This document shows, piece after piece, positions 48,096-57,405 of a stretch of DNA of 64,000 bases. Each line of letters begins with the position of its first letter. Position 1 is the first letter of the stretch. The notes beneath the pieces are model-generated. The model was not told the DNA's origin and did no database searches. It worked only from the letters and a program-made list of their open reading frames with translations. The translations under genes and the position numbers were made by a program. The stretch is from Thiohalocapsa sp. ML1 (GTDB taxonomy: Bacteria; Pseudomonadota; Gammaproteobacteria; Chromatiales; Chromatiaceae), in contig NZ_JABX01000007.1 in NCBI RefSeq assembly GCF_001469165.1, positions 62,001 through 126,000 of the forward strand, given 5' to 3'.

Positions 48096-49511
48096 ATGGC
48101 GACAGCACCGCAGATCGTGAGCCTATGGCAGCGCCCGGACCGCAACGGCTTCCTGTGCTCGGGTCTGCTGCTCGGCCCGGCACACATCCTGACCGTCAAG
48201 CACGCCTTCGAGGGCATGCAGCCCGACGCGCCGGTCTACGTGCGGCTCATCGACGGCGTCGACGACGATGTCGCGGCCAGGGTCTTGCAGCGCCATCGAG
48301 AGCTGGACGCGGCGATCCTGGAGCTGGCGAGTGCCGTTGCGGGCGTCTCGCCGCCGAATCTGCTGACGCGCGCGAATCTCGACTTTACGGGGCGCGCCGC
48401 GGTGTTGCGCGCCATCGACCCGCACACTTACCGACGCGTCAGCCCGCCGAGCTTCGGCGTTGCCGGCTACGACCACGACGCGCACGAGTACATCGTGATG
48501 CCCGAGAACGCCCGGGGTCACAGCGGCGGCGTGCTGGAGGTGGACGGCCTCGCCATCGGCCTGCTCGTGAAGCGGGCCAGCGCCGATCCGCTCTGCCGCG
48601 CCATTGCCATGCATCGGCTCCAGCCTTGGCTGGACGATGTCTTGCGCTCGCCGGCGCCGGTCTGCGCGCCGGGCGCCGAGTCGGCACCGCGGATGCGCCG
48701 CTCGGGTGCCTCGCTGGAGCTTGCCCGGCGCGTGCGCGAGCGCATCCGCGCCATCCTCAGGGACGACTGCCCGGAGCAGATGACGCGGCTCTGGGGCGGC
48801 GACCCGCTCGGCGGCAGCGCGGACGCCGAGCCGGCGGAGCAACTGCCGGCGCTGATCGACGGGCTCTTCGTCGCGACGCGCAAGCTGCTCGACGAGGCGC
48901 GGACCGGCGCCGGCGGTCCGGACCGGCTCGGCCGCGCGCGCACCTGCGGGCTGCGGCTGATCTCCGAGCTGCTCAAGCTCGCCGTCGATGCCGGCGACGC
49001 GAACGCGCTCGACAAGCTCGACCGCGATCCCATGCGCCTGCACGTCGCCTGCCGGTTCCCCGGCACCGCCGATGCGGTCTACTTCGCCGTCGAGGACCTG
49101 CCCAACCTGTTGCAGGCGAGGCCGCGCTCCAGCGACATCGCCAGCGCCTACGCCGTGCACCACGACGACCTCATCGCCGGCGGCCAGGGCGAAGACCTGC
49201 GCGCGGAGCTGCTGTCGAAGCTGTGGGTGACCGTGATGGACGAGGCGCTGCCGGCGCGCATCGAGCCGAAGCACGAGCAGCAGCTCATCGCCCGCATTGC
49301 CCGGCATGACCGGCGTGATGGCCGCCGCTACTTGTTCGCCGCAGCCGGCACCGCGGCCTGGCTGAACGACAGCCACTATCGCCGCTGGGCCGATGAACTG
49401 CGCATCGGGATGGTGTTGTACGAGGACGGCGACTGTCCGCTGCTGTTGGTCGAAGAGGCGGAGCTCATCGACAGCGTGCGCGAGTATCTGACCCTGCTGG
49501 AGACGCATTGA
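48096..49511 (+). CDS. Trypsin-like protease with C-terminal unknown domain
   Basis: This is a 471-aa protein. Residues 1-170 form a trypsin-like fold with His in ILTVKHAFEGM, Asp in RELDAAILELAS and Ser in ARGHSGGVLEV, so the triad is intact. There is no signal peptide; it is cytoplasmic. Residues about 205-470 are helical and of unknown family (LELARRVRERIRAILRDDCP; VYFAVEDLPNLLQARP; YLFAAAGTAAWLN), perhaps an effector-associated region. Its stop (TGATG) overlaps the next start, coupling it to the MoxR ATPase. Confidence 0.85.
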   Translation: MATAPQIVSLWQRPDRNGFLCSGLLLGPAHILTVKHAFEGMQPDAPVYVRLIDGVDDDVAARVLQRHRELDAAILELASAVAGVSPPNLLTRANLDFTGRAAVLRAIDPHTYRRVSPPSFGVAGYDHDAHEYIVMPENARGHSGGVLEVDGLAIGLLVKRASADPLCRAIAMHRLQPWLDDVLRSPAPVCAPGAESAPRMRRSGASLELARRVRERIRAILRDDCPEQMTRLWGGDPLGGSADAEPAEQLPALIDGLFVATRKLLDEARTGAGGPDRLGRARTCGLRLISELLKLAVDAGDANALDKLDRDPMRLHVACRFPGTADAVYFAVEDLPNLLQARPRSSDIASAYAVHHDDLIAGGQGEDLRAELLSKLWVTVMDEALPARIEPKHEQQLIARIARHDRRDGRRYLFAAAGTAAWLNDSHYRRWADELRIGMVLYEDGDCPLLLVEEAELIDSVREYLTLLETH

Positions 49512-50503
49512 TGCCGGCCGGCGACAACCCAACCGATGCCCCGGGCGCGGAACAGCCGCCGCCGCACCCCATCCCCGTTTACCCCATCGGCCCCCCCATC
49601 CCGCTCCCCGAGCAGGGCACCTGGCCCAAGTCGATCCACCGCTTCGACGCCGACACCGCCGCGGCGCTGCGCGCCGCCGAGGCCGCCGAGCGCCCGCTCC
49701 TGATCCGCGGCGACCCCGGCACCGGCAAGAGCCAGACGGCGCGGGCCGCCGCCGCGGCGGCCGGGCGGCTCTTCGTCTCCGTCACCATCGACGGGCGCAC
49801 CGAGGCGGCGGACCTGCTCTGGCAGCACGATGCCGTGGCCAGGCTCGCCGACGCCCAGTCCGGCCAAGGCGCCGGCCCGCCCGGCGACTATCTGAGCCCC
49901 GGCCCGCTCTGGTGGGCCTACGACTGGACCAGCGCGGAGCGCCAATGGCAGGCGCAGCAGCAGGGCGAGCGCCCGGACGCCCCCGCGGGCTGGCGCCAGG
50001 AGGCGGGCACGGTGCTGCTCATCGACGAGATCGACAAGGCCGACCCGGACCTGCCGAACGCCTTTTTGGAGCTGCTCGGCAACCGCGGCTTCACGGTGCC
50101 GCTGCTCGGCCGGCAGGTCATCCGCGGCGCCCGGCCGCCGCTGGTGATCATCACCACCAACGAGGAGCGCGAGCTGCCCAACGCCTTCCTGCGCCGCTGC
50201 CTGGTGCGCACCCTGCGGCTGCCGGAGCCGCTGGCCCCGTGGCTCGCCGGCATGGGCCGGCTGCACCTGGAGCGGCTCGGGCTCGCGGCCTGCTGCTTCG
50301 ACGACGTGCTCGCCGCCGCCGCCCGGCTGCTCCTCGACGACCGCCGCGCCGCCGAGCAGAGCCAGCGCTACCAGCCGGGGCTCGCCGAGTACCTGGACCT
50401 CGTCATCGCCGTCGCGCGACTGGAGCCAACCGAGCCCAAGCAGCAGGAGCTGCTGGGCCAGCTCGCGGGCTTCGCGTTGCGCAAGTCCGACGACGCCGAC
50501 TGA
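49511..50503 (+). CDS. MoxR-type AAA+ ATPase
   Basis: This 330-aa protein has a Pro-rich first 40 residues, then Walker A (LIRGDPGTGKSQTARAA, near 66), Walker B (VLLIDEIDKADPDLPNAFLE, near 170), sensor 1 (PPLVIITTNEERELPNAFLR) and arginine-finger region (RRCLVRTLRLPE). It is unlike the MoxR at 42724 and belongs to a branch found in conflict-type gene sets. ATP-driven remodelling may license the protease or the FGE-like proteins (inference). Confidence 0.88.
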   Translation: MPAGDNPTDAPGAEQPPPHPIPVYPIGPPIPLPEQGTWPKSIHRFDADTAAALRAAEAAERPLLIRGDPGTGKSQTARAAAAAAGRLFVSVTIDGRTEAADLLWQHDAVARLADAQSGQGAGPPGDYLSPGPLWWAYDWTSAERQWQAQQQGERPDAPAGWRQEAGTVLLIDEIDKADPDLPNAFLELLGNRGFTVPLLGRQVIRGARPPLVIITTNEERELPNAFLRRCLVRTLRLPEPLAPWLAGMGRLHLERLGLAACCFDDVLAAAARLLLDDRRAAEQSQRYQPGLAEYLDLVIAVARLEPTEPKQQELLGQLAGFALRKSDDAD

Positions 50504-50534
50504 CGCCGGATTGCCGGCGCCCCAAGGAGACCCG

Positions 50535-53500
50535 GTGACCCAGAGCGCACACGCCCGCCCCGGCATGCTCGGCCGCGCCGCGCTGGCGCAGGTCATCGCC
50601 CGGCTGGACCGCGCCGAATGGCCGGCGGCGGCAGCGGCGCTGGGCTTCGAGCCCGTGGCGCAGCGTCCGCGGCCAAACCCGCCGCCCGCCGACAAGACCG
50701 ACGCGGCGCCGGCCCCGCGCGCCCGCACCGCGCCGGAGTCCGACGCCGCCGACACCGCGCCCAAGCCCGCGCCCTACCGCCCCGCCGACCTGCCGGACCT
50801 GCCGTTCTGGCGCATCGCCGCCGTCGAGCGGCGGCCACCCGACCCGAGCGCCCGCCGCGTGCCCGGCTGGCTCGCCGACGCCACGCCCTGGGACGCGCTG
50901 CCGCAGGCCGACCGCGGCCAGCCGCCGCCGCGGCCGGCGGCCCTGGCGCCGGCACCGCGCCAGGCCAGGTTCCTGCGCCAGGTGCTGGCCCGGCCGCGGG
51001 CGGGTCGGGCGCTGGACCTGGAGCGCCTCTGCGACTGCCTCGCCCGCTGCCGGCTGCCGGAGCGCCTGCCGCGTCGCCGCCGGCCGCGCTGGCCCGGCCT
51101 GGTGCACCTGGTGCTGGACCTGTCGCCGGCGCTGCGCCCCTTTCAGCACGACCTCTGGGCCTGGGCGGAGCGGCTGGAGGCCGCCCTCGGCCGGCGCTTG
51201 CTCCGGCTCGCCACGCACGGCGGCAGCCCGCTGGACCTGGAACGCCTCGGCGCGGACGCCGGCCCGCGCAGGCCGCTCGCCATCGCCGACGGCACGCCGC
51301 TCATCATCCTCGGCGACGCCGGCCTGTACGACCCCCACGGCAGCAGGCATCGCCACTGGCTCGCGCTGGCCGAGCGCAGCGCCCGCGCCGGCATGCGCCC
51401 GCTGCTGCTCGCCCCGGTGCCGCCGCGGCTGCTCACGCCCGCCGTCAGTCGCCGCTTCGCCTGCGCCCTGCTGGAGCGCGGCGCGCCGCTGCGCCTGGCG
51501 CGCCCGCGGCGGCCGAGCCCCGACCCGGAGCCGGAGCGCCCGCGCGCGCCGCCGCCGCTGCGCACGCTCGACCCAAGCTCGCCGATCACGCCGGACGCCG
51601 CGGCGGACGCCGAGCCGCCCGCCACCGACCCGGCGACCGCCGCCCTGCTCGCGGCGCTCGCCCCCGGCGCCCGCACCGAGCCCGCGCTGCTGCGCCGCCT
51701 GCGCCTGCTGCTGGCCGGTCAGGGCTCGGACTTGGGCCCGGACTTGGACTCGGACTTGGCCCCGTACCCGGACATCGGCAGCGAGCACGCGGCCTGGAAC
51801 CACCCGGACCTGGTGGCCGACGAGCTCGCCTGCGCGCTGCGCCCGGACCGGCGCGCCGCCGCCGAGGCCGCGTTTCGGGCGCTGCCGGCCGCGACGCGCC
51901 GGGCCATCCTCACAGCGCGTGCGGAGTTTCATCGGCACAGCTCCCCCTTCGTGCGCCTCGAAGAGGCCCTGGCCGCCGCGGCGCTCGCCGGCGCCGGCGC
52001 GGACGCCGGCCTGCCGCAGCCCGTCGCCGCGGCCCTGGCGCAGGCCCTGCGCGACGCGGAGCACTGGGCGGCCACCCTGCATCGGCCGGACCGCGGCGGC
52101 CAGCACCCGCCGCTCACCGCCGCCATCGCCGGCCTGGGCCGGCGCCGGCCGGCGCTGCTCGCGCGGCACCGCGAGCTGGCCACCGCCTGGGCGCTGGCCA
52201 AGCAGACGGAGCTGCGCGCCGGCGCGCTCGCGGCGCTGCCGCCCGGCCTCGACCCGGACCTGCTGCGCTGGCTGCTGGCGCCGGACGACCCGGAGCGGCC
52301 CGTGCTGCTCGCCCAGCAGGGCGAGGCCATCGGGCTCTATGCCGCCGACGGACCCGCGCCCGCGGCCGTGCTCGCGCACGGCAGCCTCGCCGGTGCCTAC
52401 TGGGAGCTGGAGCCGGCCCGCGCGCCCGGGGCCGACGCTGCTGCCGGGCGCGACGACTTGGCGCAGCGGCTGCGGGCCTCCGCGCTCGGCAGCGGTCTCC
52501 GCCTTGGCGAGTCGCGCCCGCCGGCGCAGGACCGGCGCTGGCGCATCACCGCCGGCGACACCCGCTGGATACTGGAGGCCATCCGCCGGCCCCCCTGGGC
52601 ACGCGGGCTCGGGCGCGACGGGCTCGGGCTGTTCGCCGAGCCAGCGCCCGAGCTGCTGGGCCCGGCGGACAAGGCCGCCACCGACCACCAGGGCCCGCGC
52701 TGCCGCCTGTACTGGCAGCCCGCCGGGCCACTCGCCGTCGCCGGGCTGGACGACCCGCTGCCGCTGCCCGAGGGCGCCTGGTGGGACGCGGCGCTGTTCG
52801 AGCAGGCCGGCACCCGGGGCTCTCGGTTGGCACCAGAATCGGCGACCGCTGTGGGTCTCATCCGGACCGCCCTGCTGCCGGCACCGGACTGGGCCGAGCG
52901 CCACGGCCTCGACGCCCATGGCCTCTGGGCCGAATTCAGCGTCGCCGGCGTGGTGCAGCGGCTGCGCTGGCTGCCCCCGGGGGAATTTCTCATGGGCTCG
53001 CCGGAGGACGAGCCCGATCGGGACAAAGACGAGCAACAGCACCCGGTGCTGCTGACCCGGGGCCTCTGGCTCGCGGACACCGCCTGCACGCAGGCGCTGT
53101 GGCAGGCCGTGCTCGGCGAGACGCCGAGCGGGTTTCAAGGCCCGGAACGGCCCGTGGAGCAGGTGAGCTGGGAGGCTGTCGTCGAGCGCTTCCTGCCGGC
53201 GCTGAACGCATGCGTGCCGGGGCTCGAAGCCCGGCTGCCGACGGAGGCCGAGTGGGAATACGCTTGCCGCGCCGGGACGACGACGCCCTTCAGCTTCGGC
53301 GACCGGCTCAGCACGGACCAGGCCAACTACGACGGCAACTATCCTTATGCCGGCGGCGAGCAGGGCGAGTACCGCGCGCATGCGCTCGATGTCAAGGCGC
53401 TGCCGGCCAACCAATGGGGGCTGTATCAGATGCACGGCAATGTCTACGAATGGTGCCAGGACTGGCTGGGGGACTATCCCGAGTCGCTGGTGAAGGACCC

Positions 53501-53849
53501 GATCGGATCATCGGCGGGCCGCGGGCGCGTGCTGCGCGGCGGCTACTGGAACGGCCGCGCCAGGTGGTGCCGCTCCGCCTTCCGCGACGCCCGCGGGCCG
53601 GCCTCCCGCAGCAGTGACGCCGGCTTCCGGCTTGCCCGAGGGCCTTCCCCCCTGGCAGGCGAGCAGGCAGGCGGGCAGGGCAGCGGCGCGGGCGCGGCGG
53701 GCACGGGCGCCGGTGGCGGAGCCCCGGCGACCGAGCCCGCCGTGCCGGCGCCGCTGCCACGGGGCGAGCGCCCCGAGCGACCGAGTCCGGACAAACCAAC
53801 CGACAGCGGCGGATTCCTGCGCCGGCTATTGGGGAGGCGACGCAAATGA
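50535..53849 (+). CDS. Large SAV_2336-like / FGE-like fusion protein
   Basis: This 1104-aa protein starts from a GTG at 50535 (aaggaga RBS). Residues about 90-320 resemble the SAV_2336 N-terminal-related domain (WPGLVHLVLDLSPALRPFQH; GRRLLRLATHGG; PLIILGDAGLYDP), a vWA-like fold. A Pro/Arg-rich linker and an unknown helical-to-beta middle follow (about 370-780). Residues about 795-1040 are an FGE-sulfatase/SUMF1 domain (WLPPGEFLMGSPEDEPD; RLPTEAEWEYACRAG; NQWGLYQMHGNVYEWCQDWL; VLRGGYWNGRARWC). The last 60 residues are Gly/Pro-rich. The first of the two active-site Cys of true FGEs is missing, so it is unlikely to make formylglycine. Confidence 0.85.
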   Translation: MTQSAHARPGMLGRAALAQVIARLDRAEWPAAAAALGFEPVAQRPRPNPPPADKTDAAPAPRARTAPESDAADTAPKPAPYRPADLPDLPFWRIAAVERRPPDPSARRVPGWLADATPWDALPQADRGQPPPRPAALAPAPRQARFLRQVLARPRAGRALDLERLCDCLARCRLPERLPRRRRPRWPGLVHLVLDLSPALRPFQHDLWAWAERLEAALGRRLLRLATHGGSPLDLERLGADAGPRRPLAIADGTPLIILGDAGLYDPHGSRHRHWLALAERSARAGMRPLLLAPVPPRLLTPAVSRRFACALLERGAPLRLARPRRPSPDPEPERPRAPPPLRTLDPSSPITPDAAADAEPPATDPATAALLAALAPGARTEPALLRRLRLLLAGQGSDLGPDLDSDLAPYPDIGSEHAAWNHPDLVADELACALRPDRRAAAEAAFRALPAATRRAILTARAEFHRHSSPFVRLEEALAAAALAGAGADAGLPQPVAAALAQALRDAEHWAATLHRPDRGGQHPPLTAAIAGLGRRRPALLARHRELATAWALAKQTELRAGALAALPPGLDPDLLRWLLAPDDPERPVLLAQQGEAIGLYAADGPAPAAVLAHGSLAGAYWELEPARAPGADAAAGRDDLAQRLRASALGSGLRLGESRPPAQDRRWRITAGDTRWILEAIRRPPWARGLGRDGLGLFAEPAPELLGPADKAATDHQGPRCRLYWQPAGPLAVAGLDDPLPLPEGAWWDAALFEQAGTRGSRLAPESATAVGLIRTALLPAPDWAERHGLDAHGLWAEFSVAGVVQRLRWLPPGEFLMGSPEDEPDRDKDEQQHPVLLTRGLWLADTACTQALWQAVLGETPSGFQGPERPVEQVSWEAVVERFLPALNACVPGLEARLPTEAEWEYACRAGTTTPFSFGDRLSTDQANYDGNYPYAGGEQGEYRAHALDVKALPANQWGLYQMHGNVYEWCQDWLGDYPESLVKDPIGSSAGRGRVLRGGYWNGRARWCRSAFRDARGPASRSSDAGFRLARGPSPLAGEQAGGQGSGAGAAGTGAGGGAPATEPAVPAPLPRGERPERPSPDKPTDSGGFLRRLLGRRRK

Positions 53850-53874
53850 AGTACCGCTTTTCCGACTGGCTCCC

Positions 53875-53984
53875 ACGCGGAAGCCGGGGAGCAAGGCCTG
53901 ACGCTCCAGCGACCCGGGCGCGCTGCGCCAGCGGGCGGGGGACGCGCGGCGCTGGAGCGCCGGCCACGCGCTCCCCGGCTTACG
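53875..53984. repeat. Long imperfect inverted repeat between the two FGE-like genes
   Basis: The left arm (about 53875-53910) contains aagccggggagc and gctccagc; the right arm (about 53950-53984) contains their complements gctggagc and gctccccggctt in reverse order. The stem is about 20-30 bp with internal mismatches. It lies in the 267-bp gap between the fusion gene and its paralogue and may be a transcript hairpin or a duplication scar. Confidence 0.75.
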
Positions 53985-54116
53985 CGTCGGAGCGAGGCGG
54001 GCACCTGCCACGCGGGTCGGGCGGCGAACAGGAAGGGCGCCGGCGCGCAAGTAGGGGGCCTGGCAGCGGGCCGCCCGAACGCCCGCCGGCCGTCCGCCGC
54101 ATGTCCGCGTGATCCC

Positions 54117-55004
54117 ATGCCAGACGACGCCCTGAGCCCGGAATCCGTCTCGCCTGCTGCCCAGCCTCGGCTGCCGGCCCTGTTCCCGGAGGCCTGGGCC
54201 TGTGCCTTCGGCCAGGATGACCGGGGTCTCTGGCAGGCCTTTGCCGTGGGGGATGTGGTGCAGCACTTGCGCTGGCTGCCGCCGGGCGCCTTCCTGATGG
54301 GCTCCCCGGACGACGAGCCCGAGCGGCGCGACAACGAGCAGCAGCACCCGGTGCTGCTGACCCGGGGCCTCTGGCTGGCGGACACCGCCTGCACGCAGGC
54401 GCTGTGGCGGGCGGTGCTGGCCGAGACGCCGAGCGATTTCCACGGGCCGGAGCGCCCGGTGGAGCGGGTGAGCTGGGATGATGTCGTCGAGCGCTTCCTG
54501 CCGGCGCTGAACGCATGCGTGCCGGGACTCGACGCCCGTCTGCCGACCGAGGCCGAGTGGGAATACGGCTGCCGCGCCGGCACCACGACGCCGTTCAGCT
54601 TCGGCGACCGGCTCACCACGGACCAGGCCAACTACGACGGCAACTTTCCGTATGCCGGCGGCGCGAAGGGGCTTTATCGGCAGCAGACCCTCGAGGTCAG
54701 GGCGCTGCCGGCCAACGGCTGGGGCCTGTATCAGATGCACGGCAACGTCTATGAATGGTGCCAGGACTGGCTGGGCGACTATCCCAAACGGCTGGTCCGG
54801 GACCCGACCGGCCCGTCGGCGGGCCGCGAGCGCGTGCTGCGCGGCGGCCGCTGGCTCGGCAGCGCCAGGTGGTGCCGCTCCGCCCACCGCATCGCCGACG
54901 TGCCGGCCTACCGCTACTGGAACGTCGGCTTCCGGCTTGCCCGAGGGCCTTCCCCCCAGGCGGGCGGGCAGGCAGGCGAGCAGGGGCCGGCGGATTGGGC
55001 GTGA
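54117..55004 (+). CDS. FGE-like (SUMF1-fold) protein, paralogue of the upstream domain
   Basis: This 295-aa protein consists of one FGE-sulfatase fold. From LRWLPPGAFLMGSPDDEPE through RLPTEAEWEYGCRAGTTTPF, GWGLYQMHGNVYEWCQDWLG and RVLRGGRWLGSARWCRSAHR to NVGFRLARGPSPQAG it is about 80% identical to residues 795-1045 of the upstream fusion. As there, the position of the first catalytic Cys (C of the C-x4-C pair) is Gly and only the second Cys remains. Substitutions are clustered in the surface loop after GGA (AKGLYRQQTLEVRA) and near PAYRYWNV. It is a recent duplicate. Confidence 0.85.
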   Translation: MPDDALSPESVSPAAQPRLPALFPEAWACAFGQDDRGLWQAFAVGDVVQHLRWLPPGAFLMGSPDDEPERRDNEQQHPVLLTRGLWLADTACTQALWRAVLAETPSDFHGPERPVERVSWDDVVERFLPALNACVPGLDARLPTEAEWEYGCRAGTTTPFSFGDRLTTDQANYDGNFPYAGGAKGLYRQQTLEVRALPANGWGLYQMHGNVYEWCQDWLGDYPKRLVRDPTGPSAGRERVLRGGRWLGSARWCRSAHRIADVPAYRYWNVGFRLARGPSPQAGGQAGEQGPADWA

Positions 55005-55048
55005 ACCGGCACGCGCAGGCGGCATCGCGCCGGCTTTGCATCCGGTGC

Positions 55049-55078
55049 TTGCGGGCGCTGGAAGGCTCCCCCTATAAT
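55049..55078 (+). promoter_or_regulatory. Promoter of tRNA-Val
   Basis: -35 ttgcgg (55049-55054), an 18-bp spacer and a perfect -10 tataat (55073-55078), 11 bp before the tRNA. Confidence 0.75.
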
Positions 55079-55089
55079 GCGCGGCTTGC

Positions 55090-55166
55090 AGGCGCGTAGC
55101 TCAGTTGGTTAGAGCACCACCTTGACATGGTGGGGGTCGGTGGTTCGAGTCCACTCGCGCCTACCA
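55090..55166 (+). tRNA. tRNA-Val (GAC)
   Basis: The 77-nt cloverleaf has an acceptor of 7 bp (aggcgcg with cgcgcct), D-arm gctcagttggttagagc, anticodon stem ccacc/ggtgg with loop ttgacat (anticodon GAC), T-arm with ggttcgagtcc, discriminator A and encoded CCA. Confidence 0.95.
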
Positions 55167-55334
55167 ACTTCGGGCCGCCGGCCTCTAGGGGCTTGGCGGC
55201 TTTTGTTTTTCTGCCGTCGCGGCGCGCGCGGCGGCGGTTCGGCCCGGCCGGAATCGGGCTGGATGGGCTAAAGGACGATGAGGTTCAAGCGATCCCTCGT
55301 ATCGATCGCCACTGAAAAGCACGCAGGTCTCCCG

Positions 55335-57248
55335 ATGCCGCAGATTACGCTCCCCGACGGTTCCGTCCGCAGCTTCGATGCGCCGGTGACGGTGCAGGCC
55401 ATCGCCGCCAGCATCGGTCCCGGGCTCGCGAAGGCAACCCTGGCCGGGCGCGTCAACGGCCGCCTGGTGGATGCGAGCTGCGTCGTTGCCGAGGATGCCG
55501 AGGTGTCCATGGTCACGGCCAAGGACGAGGAGGCGCTGGAGCTGCTGCGCCACGATGCCGCCCATGTCATGGCGCAGGCCGTGCAGGAGCTCTATCCGGG
55601 CACGCAGGTGACCATCGGCCCGGCCATCGAGAACGGTTTTTACTACGACTTCGCGCGCGACGAGCCCTTCACGCCGGAGGACTTGGCCGCCATTGAGCAG
55701 CGCATGCACGAGATCGTCGCCCGCGACCTGCCCATCGCGCGCGAGGTCTGGGAGCGCGAGGAGGCCAAGCGCGTCTTCGGCGGTCTCGGCGAGACCTACA
55801 AGGTCCAGATCATCGACGACATCATCCCCGAGGGCGAAGAGGTCTCGGTGTATCGCCAGGGCGAGTGGTTCGACGTCTGCCGCGGCCCGCACCTGCCGAG
55901 CACGGGCAAGCTGGGCCAAGGCTTCAAGCTCATGAAGCTGGCCGGCGCCTACTGGCGGGGCGACTCCCGCAACCCGATGCTACAGCGCATCTACGGCACG
56001 GCCTGGCGCGACAAGAAGGAGCTCAAGGCCTACCTGCATCGCCTGGAGGAGGCCGAGAAGCGCGACCACCGCAAGCTCGGCAAGCAGCTCGATCTGTTCC
56101 ACTTCCAGGACGAAGCCCCGGGCATGGCCTTCTGGCACCACAAGGGCCGGGTCATCTATCGGGAAGTCGAGCGCTACATGCGCGCCAAGCTGGACGAGTA
56201 CGGCTACCAGGAGGTCGAGACGCCGCAGGTGCTCGACCGCTCGCTGTGGGAGCGGTCCGGTCACTGGGAGAAGTTCGCGGACGATATGTTCACGACGCAC
56301 CTGGACGACCACGACTTTGCGATCAAGCCCATGAACTGTCCGGGGCACATCCAGCTCTTCAACCAGGGGCTGAAGAGCCACCACGATTTGCCGCTGCGCA
56401 TCGCCGAGTTCGGCGTCGTGCACCGCAACGAGCCGTCCGGGACGCTGCACGGGCTGATGCGCGCGCGCCGCTTCACGCAGGACGACGCGCATGTCTTCTG
56501 CACCGAGGAGCAGCTCCAGGCGGAGGTGTCGACGCTCATCGACATGGTGTTCGAGACCTACCGGGACTTCGGCTTCGACAGCATTGAGCTGGCGCTGTCG
56601 CTGCGTCCCGACAAGCGCGTCGGCAGCGACGCGCTGTGGGACAAGGGCGAGGCCGCGCTGGAGCAGTCCCTGCGCGCCAAGGGGCTCGACTTCAAAGTGA
56701 AGCCGGGGGAGGGCGCCTTCTACGGGCCGAAGATCGAGTTCACGCTGCACGACAGCATCGGTCGCGCCTGGCAGTGCGGCACCATCCAGGTGGACTTCTC
56801 GATGCCGGGGCGGCTCGACGCGCACTACATCGCCGAGGACAACAGCCGCCAGGTGCCGGTGATGATCCATCGCGCCATCCTGGGGTCCATGGAGCGCTTC
56901 ATCGGCATCCTCATCGAGCACTATGCCGGGATTTTGCCGGTGTGGCTGTCGCCGGTGCAGGTGGTGGTCATGAACATCACCGACCGCCAGGCGGAATACG
57001 TGCGCGAGGTCACTAAGACGCTGCGGGACAAGGGATTCCGCGCCGAGTCGGACTTGAGGAACGAGAAGATCGGCTATAAAATCCGCGCCCACACGCTGCA
57101 CCGGGTGCCATACCTGCTCGTCATCGGCGACCGCGAGGTCGAGCAGGGCCAGGTGGCCGTTAGGGATCGGCAAGGGCAGGACCACGGCGTCATGCCCGTC
57201 GAGTCCTTCATCGAAACCCTGACTACCGCCATCGCCGCGCGGAACTGA
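55335..57248 (+). CDS. thrS: Threonyl-tRNA synthetase
   Basis: This 637-aa class II synthetase starts [20 protein letters not shown] with the N-terminal TGS domain. The editing domain follows, with [11 protein letters not shown] and the distal [12 protein letters not shown] zinc-like motif. The catalytic core has motif 2 [20 protein letters not shown], the KPMNCPGH zinc ligand and [13 protein letters not shown] motif 3, with an anticodon domain at the C-terminus. The ATG at 55335 fits family starts; an ATG at 55278 would add 19 residues. It is the first gene of the operon with infC, rpmI, rplT and pheST. Confidence 0.97.
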   Translation: MPQITLPDGSVRSFDAPVTVQAIAASIGPGLAKATLAGRVNGRLVDASCVVAEDAEVSMVTAKDEEALELLRHDAAHVMAQAVQELYPGTQVTIGPAIENGFYYDFARDEPFTPEDLAAIEQRMHEIVARDLPIAREVWEREEAKRVFGGLGETYKVQIIDDIIPEGEEVSVYRQGEWFDVCRGPHLPSTGKLGQGFKLMKLAGAYWRGDSRNPMLQRIYGTAWRDKKELKAYLHRLEEAEKRDHRKLGKQLDLFHFQDEAPGMAFWHHKGRVIYREVERYMRAKLDEYGYQEVETPQVLDRSLWERSGHWEKFADDMFTTHLDDHDFAIKPMNCPGHIQLFNQGLKSHHDLPLRIAEFGVVHRNEPSGTLHGLMRARRFTQDDAHVFCTEEQLQAEVSTLIDMVFETYRDFGFDSIELALSLRPDKRVGSDALWDKGEAALEQSLRAKGLDFKVKPGEGAFYGPKIEFTLHDSIGRAWQCGTIQVDFSMPGRLDAHYIAEDNSRQVPVMIHRAILGSMERFIGILIEHYAGILPVWLSPVQVVVMNITDRQAEYVREVTKTLRDKGFRAESDLRNEKIGYKIRAHTLHRVPYLLVIGDREVEQGQVAVRDRQGQDHGVMPVESFIETLTTAIAARN

Positions 57249-57405
57249 ACAGGCCGCGCGGAACTGACGGCGCAACGGTGATCGACCCTGCCGCACTGCC
57301 CGCCGTGACGACGGCCCTGTCGGTCGTGTTGGCATGCGGGCAGGGCGGTGCGCCCTGTACCGGCGGTCACCTGACGAAATCAGCCCCCGAGGGAGGAGCT
57401 TAGCT

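Noticed and set aside
50403..53435. 1010-codon minus-strand frame
   Set aside because: It is the mirror of the SAV_2336/FGE fusion gene; a product of high-GC codon bias, with no recognisable motifs.
55278..55334. thrS start 19 codons upstream
   Set aside because: Family proteins begin at the MPxITLPDG segment; the upstream codons have no conserved sequence.
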